Shown in pieces: positions 36,979 to 49,019 of a DNA stretch of 64,000 nucleotides (its first letter is position 1; each line of letters starts with the position of its first letter). The notes beneath the pieces are model-generated. The model was not told the origin of the DNA, searched no databases, and was given only the letters and a program-made list of their open reading frames with translations. Source of the DNA: Neptuniibacter sp. (GTDB taxonomy: Bacteria > Pseudomonadota > Gammaproteobacteria > Pseudomonadales > Balneatricaceae); assembly GCF_024231755.1 (NCBI RefSeq), contig NZ_JAAEQH010000291.1, positions 18,037 through 82,036 of the forward strand, in the 5' to 3' direction. Both the position numbers and the translations under genes were made by a program.

Positions 36979-37635
36979 ATGGAACTGATCATCGGTAACA
37001 AAAATTATTCTTCCTGGTCTTTGCGTGGTTGGTTGATGATGGAAGCATTCAATTTAAGGTTTAAAGAGACAAAACTTTTATTATTCACGGAAGATTTTTA
37101 CAGCTCTTTAAGCGCACATGAAGCTGCGGATAAGGTACCCGTTCTTATTGATGAAGGTATTACCGTTTGGGACTCACTAGCTATCTGTGAGTATGTGAGC
37201 GAGCGTTACCTGAACGGCAAAGGTTGGCCAGAACATTATGCAGATCGCGCTATGGCTCGTTCTGTCAGTAATGAAATGCACTCAGGTTTTTTTGGCGTAA
37301 GAAATGAGTTGCCAATGAACTGCCGTGCTAAACGCCGGGTTGAACTTTCAGAGCAAGCCAAGAAGGATATCGCTCGCATTGATCAACTCTGGTCTTCTCT
37401 ACGGAAAACTCATGCTGATCAAGGACCATGGTTATTTGGGGAGTTCTCTATTGCTGATGTGATGTACGCGCCAGTGGCACTTCGCTTCAGAACTTATGGG
37501 ATCGAAGTTTCTGAAGAAAGTCAGGCTTATTGTGATGCCTTATACAATCATCCGGCTATACAGTTATGGATGAAAGATGCGTTGCTTGAAACTGAAATAG
37601 TTGAGGAAGATGAAGCCGGTGAAGAAATAGATTAA
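36979..37635 (+). CDS. Glutathione S-transferase family protein
   Basis: 218 residues. The thioredoxin-fold N-terminus NKNYSSWSLRGWLMM carries the catalytic-type Ser, and KVPVLIDEGITVWDSLAICEYV has the glutathione-binding cis-Pro and Asp-Ser. A helical C-terminal domain follows. The N-terminus resembles the YfcF/zeta-like bacterial GSTs. The acidic tail (EIVEEDEAGEEID) is unusual. Divergent from a LysR gene that may control it. Confidence 0.88.
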   Translation: MELIIGNKNYSSWSLRGWLMMEAFNLRFKETKLLLFTEDFYSSLSAHEAADKVPVLIDEGITVWDSLAICEYVSERYLNGKGWPEHYADRAMARSVSNEMHSGFFGVRNELPMNCRAKRRVELSEQAKKDIARIDQLWSSLRKTHADQGPWLFGEFSIADVMYAPVALRFRTYGIEVSEESQAYCDALYNHPAIQLWMKDALLETEIVEEDEAGEEID

Positions 37636-37648
37636 GCAGTGTGAATTA

Positions 37649-37688
37649 GGGCTAGATCTGTAAATGACTGTCTGATTTGATCTAGCCC
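37649..37688 (+). terminator. Hairpin after the GST gene
   Basis: A 10-bp stem GGGCTAGATC/GATCTAGCCC with a 20-base loop, 14 bp after the stop codon. There is no clear T-run, so it may be a rho-assisted or processing hairpin. Confidence 0.4.
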
Positions 37689-37750
37689 ATATGACCACTA
37701 TATGCCGTAGTTAGGCGTTAACCGCTGTTTAGAAACGTCCAAACTAGTAG

Positions 37751-39163
37751 TTACTTCAAGAAGAACTTACGTAACATCTTAAAGACCAAGTCACGGTTCT
37801 TAAGAATAAAACTGTTTTTGGGTAACCAAGGGCTTGAGCGAAGTACTGTTTTTGCTTTAGAAAAAGTCTGAAAACCTTCGTAACCGTGATAGTGCCCTGT
37901 ACCTGAATTTCCTACACCGCCAAAGGGAGCATCATCTGCTGCTACATGCATAACAGTGTCATTAATTGATACGCCGCCACTATGTGTATTATTCAATAGG
38001 TACTCAATCAAGGCGTTATCCTTAGACATGATATACAACGCAAGCGGTCTTGGGCGCTCGTTGATATACCGAGTTACCTCTTCGATTTTTTTGTAAGTCA
38101 TTACTGGTAGGATCGATCCAAAAATTTCCTCTTTTAGAATACTCATATCCTCAGTGACTTGTGTGGCCAGGTGAGGGTAGACGCGTCTTCCAGTATCAGA
38201 TTCAATTGCTTTGACGGGGTGAATTTTACCGCCTTTGCTTGCGGTGTCTTCAAGGAAAGCCATTAAACGATCATATTGTCTTTCGGTGACGATATGAGTT
38301 TGTGAATTCTGGTTATCACCGTTCAAGTGATACTGAGTGTATCGTTCTATAAAGGTAGAGATAAATTTTTTTTCTCTCGCTTCCGGAACAAAAATATAAT
38401 CTGGGGCTACACAGATCTGCCCAGAATTTACCGATTTACCTAAGATCACCGCATCAACGGCAATATCCATGCTGATCTGGTCATCAATGATAGTTGGTGA
38501 TTTCCCGCCGAGCTCTAGCGTAATTGGGGTTAAATTATCAGCGGCTGATTTTGCAACAAGTTTGCCTACTGCAGATGAGCCGGTAAAAATCAGATGATCA
38601 AACGGCAATGCTGAAAACGCTACACCTACATCGGCCTCGCCTTCAATAATCTGAATATGCTCAGAAAGATCTTTAACTATCTCGCGTAGCACTTGATTGG
38701 CATTAGGCGTGAACTCACTCATTTTGATCATCACTCTATTTCCCGCAGCCAAAGCTTGAATTGCAGGTCCGAGTGCAAGGAATACTGGAAAGTTCCAAGG
38801 TGTGATAACGCCTACCACACCTAAAGGCTGGTAATGAACTTTTACAGAGGAAGGAAACAGCATTAAACCTGAATGACGCTTAGATGGTTTCATCCATTTC
38901 TTTAGATTTTTAAGCGCGTAATTAATGCCAGCGACACTTGGCAACACATCTGCAATCAGGGTATCGAACTCACTTCGATAGCCGTAATCTTGTTTCAAAG
39001 CATCGTAGATCGCTTGCTCATGTTCAATGACAGAGGCTTTAAGGGCTTTAAGTACAGTTACACGTTCAGCATAAGTGGGTGCTGGGTGCGCATTATATGC
39101 GGCACGCATTGTCTGAAAGGTTATCTGTAAATTATCTGGTGAGATGTGGTTCAAATTAGTCAT
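37751..39163 (-). CDS. Aldehyde dehydrogenase, coniferyl-aldehyde type
   Basis: About 470 residues. The ALDH motifs are present: PWNFPVFLALGP, FTGSSAVGKLVAKSA, the catalytic Glu in LELGGKSP and the catalytic Cys in NSGQICVAPDYIFV. The APDY after the Cys and the absence of a long N-terminal extension match the coniferyl aldehyde dehydrogenase (CalB)/class 3-like group, which oxidises aromatic and medium-chain aldehydes with NAD(P). A TTG 18 codons upstream (39217) is possible; the ATG at 39163 has AGGG eight bases before it. A LysR gene follows upstream on the same strand. Confidence 0.85.
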   Translation of the reverse strand: MTNLNHISPDNLQITFQTMRAAYNAHPAPTYAERVTVLKALKASVIEHEQAIYDALKQDYGYRSEFDTLIADVLPSVAGINYALKNLKKWMKPSKRHSGLMLFPSSVKVHYQPLGVVGVITPWNFPVFLALGPAIQALAAGNRVMIKMSEFTPNANQVLREIVKDLSEHIQIIEGEADVGVAFSALPFDHLIFTGSSAVGKLVAKSAADNLTPITLELGGKSPTIIDDQISMDIAVDAVILGKSVNSGQICVAPDYIFVPEAREKKFISTFIERYTQYHLNGDNQNSQTHIVTERQYDRLMAFLEDTASKGGKIHPVKAIESDTGRRVYPHLATQVTEDMSILKEEIFGSILPVMTYKKIEEVTRYINERPRPLALYIMSKDNALIEYLLNNTHSGGVSINDTVMHVAADDAPFGGVGNSGTGHYHGYEGFQTFSKAKTVLRSSPWLPKNSFILKNRDLVFKMLRKFFLK

Positions 39164-39409
39164 CTTATTACCCTGGCTAAAGTCATCTAATGGCTTCCCT
39201 TGCCTCCAATTGCTCAAGCTTTAACGGACCTCTAAGGATTCACTTATCTAGCTGTATCAGATGGAATCGCTCACACACTTGAAAACATATCGATAGAATA
39301 GCCGCTTACTGGGTATTAAGGAATTTACAAAAATTATTAAGGGTAATAAAAAAATGGAATAATTTTTTTGTTTCAAAGAGATACGAGTAGCTCTCGTTGC
39401 TGAATTGGG

Positions 39410-40294
39410 CTATGTATCCGAATATTGTTTCAGAACCTGGATGAATTTCTTCACTGCAGGTGCATATTCGGTTTCCTGCCGAGTTATGCAGTAGGATTGC
39501 CAGGGTATCTCTTCAGCAATATCTAATTGCACGAGCTCCCCGCAAATCAACTCTTTAGCAAATAGCTCCCTAGGGCCACCGGTGAAGTAATCTGAGGTCA
39601 AAACGACAGACTTTGCAATCTGGTAATTGTCGCATGTGATGTTAAGCGGCAGATGAACATCATTTTCCTTCAAAAACTCTGACATGGCTTTATTCATACC
39701 TGGTCCAATCCCCGGGAAATCGTTGAGCTCATGGGTTGGCAGAGTCCCTTTGGTTTCAGTAAGTGGGTGACCGGCTCTGACTACAAAGACAATGTGTGCA
39801 CTTTGAACCTTTCTGATGACTAATTCGGAAGAGCGTTCTTGAGGCAGTGCGGGGCCAATACCTATATCAATCTCGCCATTAAGTACTAAGCTCGGTAGTT
39901 TTTGTGGTAGATCCACCTTAAATGAGATCTCTACATTGTTGGATTCTTCGACAAAGTCCATCAGGACTTTTGGGAAAAGCAGCTGCTCAACAATTGGGCT
40001 CACCCCGATCTTTAGTGTTCCACCTTCTAGGTTAGATAGAAGCTCAACATGCCGACATAAAGTGTCCAACTTTGCACGAAGCTGCTCGCCATTATCAATC
40101 AAGTAACTAGCAATAGCTGTCGGGCTCATCCCCGTGCTTTGTCGATGGAACAGCTCAACCTTCAATACTTTTTCTAAACGGGAAATCTTCTTGCTCAACG
40201 TCGGCTGAGACATATTTAGTTTCTCAGCGGCTTTACTAATACTTCCTTCCTCAGCAACGGTTTTGAGGAGAGTAATATCCGAGACATCGAGCAT
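39410..40294 (-). CDS. LysR-family transcriptional regulator
   Basis: 294 residues with a standard HTH (LKTVAEEGSISKAAEKLNMSQPTLSKKISRLE) and a LysR substrate-binding domain. It lies upstream of the aldehyde dehydrogenase gene on the same strand, about 190 bp apart, so it may regulate that gene or the aap operon on its other side. A GAATATATTC palindrome (40327-40336) lies just before the start codon. Confidence 0.92.
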   Translation of the reverse strand: MLDVSDITLLKTVAEEGSISKAAEKLNMSQPTLSKKISRLEKVLKVELFHRQSTGMSPTAIASYLIDNGEQLRAKLDTLCRHVELLSNLEGGTLKIGVSPIVEQLLFPKVLMDFVEESNNVEISFKVDLPQKLPSLVLNGEIDIGIGPALPQERSSELVIRKVQSAHIVFVVRAGHPLTETKGTLPTHELNDFPGIGPGMNKAMSEFLKENDVHLPLNITCDNYQIAKSVVLTSDYFTGGPRELFAKELICGELVQLDIAEEIPWQSYCITRQETEYAPAVKKFIQVLKQYSDT

Positions 40295-40326
40295 ATGAGG
40301 TACTCATTAATTTGGGTATAGCTACC

Positions 40327-40336
40327 GAATATATTC
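40327..40336. promoter_or_regulatory. Short palindrome upstream of the LysR gene
   Basis: GAATATATTC, a perfect 10-bp palindrome 33 bp before the LysR start. A possible autoregulatory site, but AT-rich and short. Confidence 0.25.
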
Positions 40337-40416
40337 TTTTTTATTGCAGCAAGGAACAGAAATGGCTGAGCTATATCTGCCTGATATCGAAAGAGAATTT
40401 ATTATGTAGGATAGAA

Positions 40417-40438
40417 CACTGCCCAGATTTGGGCAGTG
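40417..40438 (-). terminator. Hairpin terminator of the aap operon
   Basis: A 9-bp stem CACTGCCCA/TGGGCAGTG with a four-base loop, about 25 bp after the aapP stop. The T tail is short on the minus strand (TTCT). Confidence 0.6.
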
Positions 40439-40462
40439 CCTAATTTGGCAGGAACGGTGTTA

Positions 40463-41230
40463 TCAGTGCTCCAGAATCTGACTTAGGAACAGCTGTAGAC
40501 GGTCTGTTTGCGGATTATTGAAGATCTCATGCGGAGTGTTCTCTTCAACAATCTCACCGGCATCCATAAAGATAACCCGGTCTGCGACTTTCTTAGCGAA
40601 GCCCATTTCATGGGTTACACAGAGCATAGTCATTCCCTCATCAGCCAGTTCAACCATTACATCCAGAACTTCTTTGATCATCTCTGGATCAAGAGCTGAG
40701 GTAGGTTCGTCAAATAACATAATCTCTGGGTTCATACAGAGTGAGCGGGCGATAGCTACTCGCTGCTGCTGACCACCGGAGAGTTGACCTGGGAATTTAT
40801 AGGCCTGATCTGGAATTTTTACACGTTCCAGATATTTCATCGCGGTTGCTTCCGCTTCTTTCTTTGGCTTTTTCTGAACCCAGATCGGGCCCAGAGTCAG
40901 GTTTTCTAGAATGGTCAGATGGGGAAACAGGTTAAAGTGCTGGAACACCATGCCCACTTCCTTACGGATCGCTTCGATGTTTTTCACATCTTCGATCATC
41001 TCTACATCGTTCACCACTAGGGAACCACGCTGAAACTCTTCCAGTCGGTTGATACAACGGATCATGGTGGATTTACCTGAGCCGGAAGGGCCACAAATAA
41101 CGATTTTCTCACCTTTCTTAACATTCAGGTTGATGTCTTTCAGCACATGAAAGTCACCATACCACTTGTTCATATCCTGAATGGCAATGATGTCTTTACT
41201 GTCGATATTATGATTCTGTTCTGTACTCAC
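40463..41230 (-). CDS. aapP: L-amino acid ABC transporter ATP-binding protein AapP
   Basis: 255 residues, one ABC ATPase of the polar amino acid uptake family. Walker [10 protein letters not shown], signature [12 protein letters not shown], Walker [15 protein letters not shown] and the switch His in [10 protein letters not shown]. It closes the order aapJ-aapQ-aapM-aapP and energises import through AapQM at the inner membrane. The start lies 12 bp after the aapM stop. Confidence 0.92.
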   Translation of the reverse strand: MSTEQNHNIDSKDIIAIQDMNKWYGDFHVLKDINLNVKKGEKIVICGPSGSGKSTMIRCINRLEEFQRGSLVVNDVEMIEDVKNIEAIRKEVGMVFQHFNLFPHLTILENLTLGPIWVQKKPKKEAEATAMKYLERVKIPDQAYKFPGQLSGGQQQRVAIARSLCMNPEIMLFDEPTSALDPEMIKEVLDVMVELADEGMTMLCVTHEMGFAKKVADRVIFMDAGEIVEENTPHEIFNNPQTDRLQLFLSQILEH

Positions 41231-41242
41231 AAGGAGTTCCTC

Positions 41243-42343
41243 TTAATTCTTGTGGCTGGTATCCAGCTTACGTTCAATGGATGAGCTGATCATGGACATG
41301 CTGAAACAGCAGATCCAGAACACCAGCGCTACAAACAGATAACCCTCTGTTGCGTGGCCGCCGAGCCAGTTGGAGTTGGTCAGGGCGGTCTGTGTTGTAC
41401 TTAGCATCTCGAAGATGCCGATGATCAACAGGAAGGTTGTGTTCTTAAAGAGCATGACAAAGGTTGCCAGAATATTTGGCATGGATATCTTGATAACCTG
41501 GGGCAGAATAATCAGCAGTGTTTTCTGCCAGAAGCTTAAGCCCAGAGAATCCGCAGCTTCATACTGGCCCTTGGGTACTGCCTGAAAACCACCACGGAAT
41601 ACTTCTGCCATATAACCGGCCATAAACAAGGTTAAAACGATCCATACACGGAGTAGCTTGTCTACATTGGTTCCTTCCGGAAAGAACAGCGGCAGCATTA
41701 CAGAACCCATAAAGAACAGGGCGAGTACAGGTACACCACGGAAGAACTCGATCAGGACAATGCAAACGCTCTTGATAAATGGCATATCCGACCGACGCCC
41801 CAATGCCCAGAGGAAACTGAGCGGGAAGGCCACTATGATACTCGCGGCTGCCAACAGAACGTTGAGTGAAAAACCGCCCCAGTAATCAGTGGAAACAGGC
41901 GTTAAACCGATCCAGCTACCATCCAGAATCAGAATGCTGATAAATGGTAGTAATAGGAAAAGAGGGATCGCAACTTTGTTACGCAGATCTTTATGTAGCA
42001 GGTATGAAGAGGCGATTACAGCTACCAGAGCTATCAGGCAGAGGTTGATCCGCCAAAGCTCTTCTGCAGGATAGCTGCCATAGAAGAATTGCTTAGACCA
42101 GGCCATCACAAATACCCAGCATGCACCCTCTTTAGTACAGTCTGCCTGGGTCGTTCCGCTCCAGTTTGCGGAGAAGAATATCCAGTCTAACGTGGGCGGC
42201 AGAATCGTAGCCAAAAGCGCCAAAATCAAAAGAGTGGCAAGGGAATTTCCAATGGAGGAAAAGAAATTATCTTTAACCCAGCGGATGGGGCCAACAGTCT
42301 CCACTGGTGCGGGCTGACTTGGTAAAGGTTTAAATTCTCTCAT
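41243..42343 (-). CDS. aapM: L-amino acid ABC transporter permease AapM
   Basis: 366 residues, about eight to nine transmembrane helices. The EAA loop typical of HisM/GlnP-type permeases (QYEAADSLGLSFWQKTLLIILPQ) is near residue 265. The large N-terminal region with a Cys-containing periplasmic loop (TQADCTKEGACWVF) is typical of AapM rather than of short HisM. With AapQ it forms the heterodimeric channel. Twelve bases separate its start from the aapQ stop. Confidence 0.9.
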   Translation of the reverse strand: MREFKPLPSQPAPVETVGPIRWVKDNFFSSIGNSLATLLILALLATILPPTLDWIFFSANWSGTTQADCTKEGACWVFVMAWSKQFFYGSYPAEELWRINLCLIALVAVIASSYLLHKDLRNKVAIPLFLLLPFISILILDGSWIGLTPVSTDYWGGFSLNVLLAAASIIVAFPLSFLWALGRRSDMPFIKSVCIVLIEFFRGVPVLALFFMGSVMLPLFFPEGTNVDKLLRVWIVLTLFMAGYMAEVFRGGFQAVPKGQYEAADSLGLSFWQKTLLIILPQVIKISMPNILATFVMLFKNTTFLLIIGIFEMLSTTQTALTNSNWLGGHATEGYLFVALVFWICCFSMSMISSSIERKLDTSHKN

Positions 42344-42354
42344 GATCGACTCCT

Positions 42355-43536
42355 TTACCTTTCAACCAATGAAACGCTGGCGTTAAACCGGTTCATTACA
42401 AATGAAATGGTCATATTCACCACGAAGTAAACCGCCATGGTCATGAATACAATCTCAATGGCTTGTCCGGTTTGGTTAAGAGTGGTACCAACAAAAACAG
42501 TGAAAAGGTCTGGATAACCTATAGCGGTTGCCAGTGTCGAGTTCTTAACTAAGCTCTGGTACTCACTGTTTAGCAGGGGAACGATAACCCGCATCGCCTG
42601 AGGAACGATGATCAGTTGCATAATTCGGCTTTCTTTCAAACCCAGGCTGCGGGCTGCTTCAGTCTGACCATGAGGTACTGCTTGAATACCTGCTCGTACT
42701 GCTTCAGCGATAAACGCTCCGGTATAAATCGATAGCGCAATTGCAAGGGCCATAAGCTCAGGGATTACGGTAATGCCCCCGCGGAAGTTAAAACCCTTAA
42801 GTTCTGGGAAATCGAAGACAAAAGGAAAACCTGTTAGGACCAGCGCCATGAATGGAACGCCAAATAGAATAGCCAAGCTGGTGCTGAGAACCGGGTATTG
42901 TTGTCCAGTTCGGTCTTGACGTTTTTTCGCCCAGTTTTTTAGGAAAAATACAGATGCAATGGCTGCAATTATTGCGGCATAAACCAGAGTTGCACCGTTT
43001 TCCGGAATCAGGCCAGGAAGATAAAGTCCCCTGACATTTAGAAAGATAGCTTCTCCCAAGCTCAGGCTTTGACGAGCGCTCGGCAAAGCTGCCAACACTG
43101 CGAAATACCAGAAAAAAACCTGTAGCAGGAGTGGAATGTTTCGGAATGTTTCTACGTAGGCTACAGCAATTTTGCGAATTAATAGGTTATGAGAGAAATG
43201 TGCTACCCCCATAATAAAGCCAATGATTGTAGCCAGAATAATACCGATGGTTGAAACCAGAATCGTGTTAAGTAATCCAACGATAAATGTTCTGCCGTAG
43301 GTGTGTGTCGCATCATAGGGTATAAGCGACATCAGGATATCAAAACCTGCGGTGGTGGACAGGAAATCGTAGCCACTTTTGATTCCACGGGCTTCCATAT
43401 TTGCCAGCGTGTTACTGACAATACCGTAGAAGAAATAACCCAGACCGAGAAGTAACAGAACCTGATAGATTATCGAGCGGTTTCTGGGGTTGTTGAAAAA
43501 GGAGGGTGAAGATTTCACCTGGGGCTTATCAGACAT
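42355..43536 (-). CDS. aapQ: L-amino acid ABC transporter permease AapQ
   Basis: 393 residues, multi-spanning. It has the EAA loop QTEAARSLGLKESRIMQLIIVPQ and the long N-terminal domain of AapQ, with the periplasmic stretch around GRTFIVGLLNTILVST. It partners AapM in uptake of a broad range of L-amino acids. Separated from aapJ by a strong hairpin. Confidence 0.9.
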   Translation of the reverse strand: MSDKPQVKSSPSFFNNPRNRSIIYQVLLLLGLGYFFYGIVSNTLANMEARGIKSGYDFLSTTAGFDILMSLIPYDATHTYGRTFIVGLLNTILVSTIGIILATIIGFIMGVAHFSHNLLIRKIAVAYVETFRNIPLLLQVFFWYFAVLAALPSARQSLSLGEAIFLNVRGLYLPGLIPENGATLVYAAIIAAIASVFFLKNWAKKRQDRTGQQYPVLSTSLAILFGVPFMALVLTGFPFVFDFPELKGFNFRGGITVIPELMALAIALSIYTGAFIAEAVRAGIQAVPHGQTEAARSLGLKESRIMQLIIVPQAMRVIVPLLNSEYQSLVKNSTLATAIGYPDLFTVFVGTTLNQTGQAIEIVFMTMAVYFVVNMTISFVMNRFNASVSLVER

Positions 43537-43570
43537 ATTTCACTACTTATCCGAGGGATGCTAAAAATGA

Positions 43571-43595
43571 CAGAGGGGCATTAAATGCCCCTCTG
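43571..43595 (-). terminator. Intercistronic hairpin between aapJ and aapQ
   Basis: A perfect 11-bp stem CAGAGGGGCAT/ATGCCCCTCTG with a three-base loop, followed on the minus strand by TCATTTTT. Probably a partial terminator or mRNA-stabilising hairpin that raises binding protein over permease. Confidence 0.7.
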
Positions 43596-43605
43596 TTGTA
43601 TCTTC

Positions 43606-44619
43606 TTAACGAACTGGAGAAGAGTACATAATACCGCCCTGATTCCACTGGGCGTTGAGACCGCGTGCGATCTTCAATGGGGAGCCTTGGCCGACATTAC
43701 GCTCAAAGCTTTCAGAGTAGTTACCTACCTGTTTAACAATGTTGTAACCCCAGTCAGCAGAGATGCCCAATTTTTGGCCAGCATCACCCTCAGAACCCAT
43801 CAGACGTTTCTGAGAAGGAGTGCCTTCTGCTTTTGCTGTATCTACAGAACTGCTGTTGATACCCAGGAATTCTGCTTCAACCATTGCCATCAGCGACCAA
43901 CGAACGATGTTGAACCATGCATCATCACCTTGGCGAACTACAGGACCCAGCGGCTCTTTGGAGATAACTTCAGGAAGTACCATCGCTGCAGACGGATCTT
44001 TCAGACCGATACGGAGAGCGTATAGCTGAGACTGGTCAGATGTCAGTACGTCACAACGACCGCTCTCAAAACCAGCACGGGTCTGGTCGGAAGTGTCGAA
44101 TGTGATTGCTTTGTAGGAGATACCGTTGGAACGGAAGTAGTCGGCAAGGTTAAGCTCGGTTGTTGTACCTGCTTGGATACATACTGCAGCACCATCTAGT
44201 TCCAGTGCGCTTTTTACGCCTAGATCTTTGGAAACCATGAAGCCTTGACCGTCGTAATAGTTAACACCGGCAAAGTTCAAACCAAGAGAGGTGTCACGGG
44301 TGTGTGTCCATGTCGTATTACGTGACAGCACGTCAATTTCACCAGACTGTAGAGCAGTGAAACGCTCTTTTGCTGTCAGAGGCTTATACTGAACTTTTTC
44401 TGCGTCCCCTAGAACGGCTGCTGCAACTGCACGGCAGACGTCAACATCCAGACCACTCCATTTGCCGTTTTCATCCTTTTGAGAGAAACCAGCCAAACCT
44501 GTACTTACACCACAGGATACACTTCCGCGCTTTTGTACATCTTCCAGTGTTCCTGCCTGAGCGGTAAATGTCAGGCCAAGAGCCAAGCCTGTAGCAATTA
44601 CTGAGGTAAGTCGTTTCAT
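43606..44619 (-). CDS. aapJ: L-amino acid ABC transporter substrate-binding protein AapJ
   Basis: 337 residues, a periplasmic binding protein. The signal peptide (SVIATGLALGLTFTAQAG) ends near residue 23. The solute-binding core begins GTLEDVQKRGSVSCGVSTGLAGFSQKDENG, closely like AapJ of Rhizobium. It binds L-amino acids and delivers them to AapQM. The first gene of the operon; the start is preceded by a GGAG-type site. The spacer upstream (474 bp) holds the promoter. Confidence 0.93.
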   Translation of the reverse strand: MKRLTSVIATGLALGLTFTAQAGTLEDVQKRGSVSCGVSTGLAGFSQKDENGKWSGLDVDVCRAVAAAVLGDAEKVQYKPLTAKERFTALQSGEIDVLSRNTTWTHTRDTSLGLNFAGVNYYDGQGFMVSKDLGVKSALELDGAAVCIQAGTTTELNLADYFRSNGISYKAITFDTSDQTRAGFESGRCDVLTSDQSQLYALRIGLKDPSAAMVLPEVISKEPLGPVVRQGDDAWFNIVRWSLMAMVEAEFLGINSSSVDTAKAEGTPSQKRLMGSEGDAGQKLGISADWGYNIVKQVGNYSESFERNVGQGSPLKIARGLNAQWNQGGIMYSSPVR

Positions 44620-45093
44620 TACAATTCTCCGTCATATGGCAGTTTAGCCATTCAATATTTTTTATTTTTTGAGTGTGTTGAAGCAGTAAAAAAATACTCA
44701 TTAGAAAGGCTAGCAGAATATAGGCGACAGATGGATGGAAATTAGACTTTGGTATTAATTTTTTTCTTGCCCGCATGATAGCTGGGTTTCGGAGCATTCA
44801 AACTTGTTCTAATATAACTTGAATAGGTGTTCAACTAAGGCGTTTCTGTGCAAAATTAGTTAAATATACCTGCTGGGCAAGTTATGCAACTGTCTGGAGT
44901 AGGGGCCTTAAGCTTCTGATTTTGGAGCCTTATCATTGAAATGAACACGTTCCTCATCTAATCTACTTTCAAGCACATATTTTCTATGCTATGGAAGAAC
45001 TATCCGTGTGGAAAACACTCGACTGCTTGCATGCACTAAGTGTTAGCTTTGATTTAATTTTAAAGTGTATAAGGAATACGCTAGGGACTGCTC
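44620..45093. other. Intergenic region between aapJ and the FG-GAP gene
   Basis: A divergent AT-rich spacer of 474 bp. It must hold the aap promoter and that of the 901-codon gene. I see no gene with a recognisable product and no confident promoter boxes. Confidence 0.4.
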
Positions 45094-47799
<2,706 letters not shown>

Positions 47800-47807
47800 C
47801 CCCGACT

Positions 47808-47840
47808 CAGGTTGAGGCCGTTTAACATGGCCTTAACCTG
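47808..47840 (+). terminator. Hairpin after the FG-GAP gene
   Basis: A 12-bp stem CAGGTTGAGGCC with GGCCTTAACCTG (one mismatch) around a nine-base loop, just after the stop. There is no T-run; the role is likely transcript end formation. Confidence 0.5.
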
Positions 47841-48074
47841 GTAGTCGTATCCTACAGACACTAGCCCTCCTAATTACTTCCGCCTTGCCCTTAGTGCTAA
47901 TCCTTGTAGCGCTAAGTTTTCAGATATAGATTTTGGCGCGAACTCGCTTAACTATTCCACTTTGCTTTTGAAAACTTTCAGGGTATAAATGCGCCAAAGT
48001 TTCTTGGCTATGGTGTGGCTGTTCTAGTCTGCTTTGAATTGAAACAATCAATGTTCTTCTTATGGTTTAACTAA

Positions 48075-48929
48075 ATGACAACTTCTTATAAAGAGACCCT
48101 TCATAAAGGTTATGGTCAGGCATTTGATGTGGAAGAGGTGCTGTTTGAGCAGCAGACTGATTCCTGGCATTTGATCATTTTTCGTAACACAACTTACGGA
48201 ACCGTGATGGCGCTGGATGGTATTATTCAGACCACAGAACGTGATGAGTTTGTTTACCATGAGATGCTAACCCATGTGCCTATCATGGCCCATGGCAGTG
48301 CAAAGCGAGTATTGATAATCGGCGGTGGTGACGGTGGTATCCTACGCGAGGTTTGTAAGCATCAGTCGGTGGAGCATGTGACGCAGGTTGAGATCGATCA
48401 GGCTGTTATTGATATGTGTAAAGAATATCTTCCAAATCACTCTAATGGAGCGTTTGATGACCCTCGTGCAGATATAGTGATTGCTGATGGTATTGAGTAT
48501 GTTCACGAGACTGATGAAAAGTTTGATGTGATTATCTCCGATTGCACTGATCCTGTGGGCCCTGGCGAAGTTCTATTTTCGAGCCGTTTCTATGAAGGCT
48601 GTAAAAAACTACTTAATGAAGGCGGTGTTTTTGTTGCGCAAAATGGTGTGCCATTCCTGCAACAAGATGAAGTGATTACTACCCGTCGTCGTTTAAGCCC
48701 TTATTTTAAAGATCAGGCGTTCTACAGAGCGGCGGTACCTACCTATATTGGCGGTGATATGACGCTAGCTTGGGGGAGTGATGACGAGTCGTTACGACAG
48801 ATTGCTTTGAGTGAGCTACAGAGTCGTTATGAGCAAAGCGGAATTAAAACTCGCTTTTATAATCCGCAGATGCATAAGGGTTGTTTTGGTCTTCCCCAAT
48901 ATTTGTTGGATGCTTTGGAACAGGCGTAA
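48075..48929 (+). CDS. speE: Spermidine synthase
   Basis: Transfers aminopropyl from decarboxylated SAM to putrescine. 284 residues with [34 protein letters not shown] at 35-68, the SAM-binding-like [14 protein letters not shown], and the catalytic Asp in [13 protein letters not shown]. Its partner speD lies 2.2 kb downstream on the opposite strand, so spermidine synthesis is complete except for putrescine supply. A strong terminator follows. Confidence 0.95.
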   Translation: MTTSYKETLHKGYGQAFDVEEVLFEQQTDSWHLIIFRNTTYGTVMALDGIIQTTERDEFVYHEMLTHVPIMAHGSAKRVLIIGGGDGGILREVCKHQSVEHVTQVEIDQAVIDMCKEYLPNHSNGAFDDPRADIVIADGIEYVHETDEKFDVIISDCTDPVGPGEVLFSSRFYEGCKKLLNEGGVFVAQNGVPFLQQDEVITTRRRLSPYFKDQAFYRAAVPTYIGGDMTLAWGSDDESLRQIALSELQSRYEQSGIKTRFYNPQMHKGCFGLPQYLLDALEQA

Positions 48930-48945
48930 GAAACCTAATGAAGTT

Positions 48946-48980
48946 AAAAGCCGGTCGTATGTACCGGCTTTTTTATTTTT
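48946..48980 (+). terminator. Terminator of speE
   Basis: Stem AAAAGCCGGT/ACCGGCTTTT with a seven-base loop and a T-rich tail. The stem sequence is almost the same as that of the mqo terminator. Confidence 0.88.
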
Positions 48981-49019
48981 TGATATCCTCAAGCCTTATC
49001 TTTGTAACAGATCTCTTGC

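Noticed and set aside
44471..44797. 108-codon minus-strand frame across the aapJ start
   Set aside because: Mostly overlaps the aapJ coding sequence in another frame; no family resemblance.
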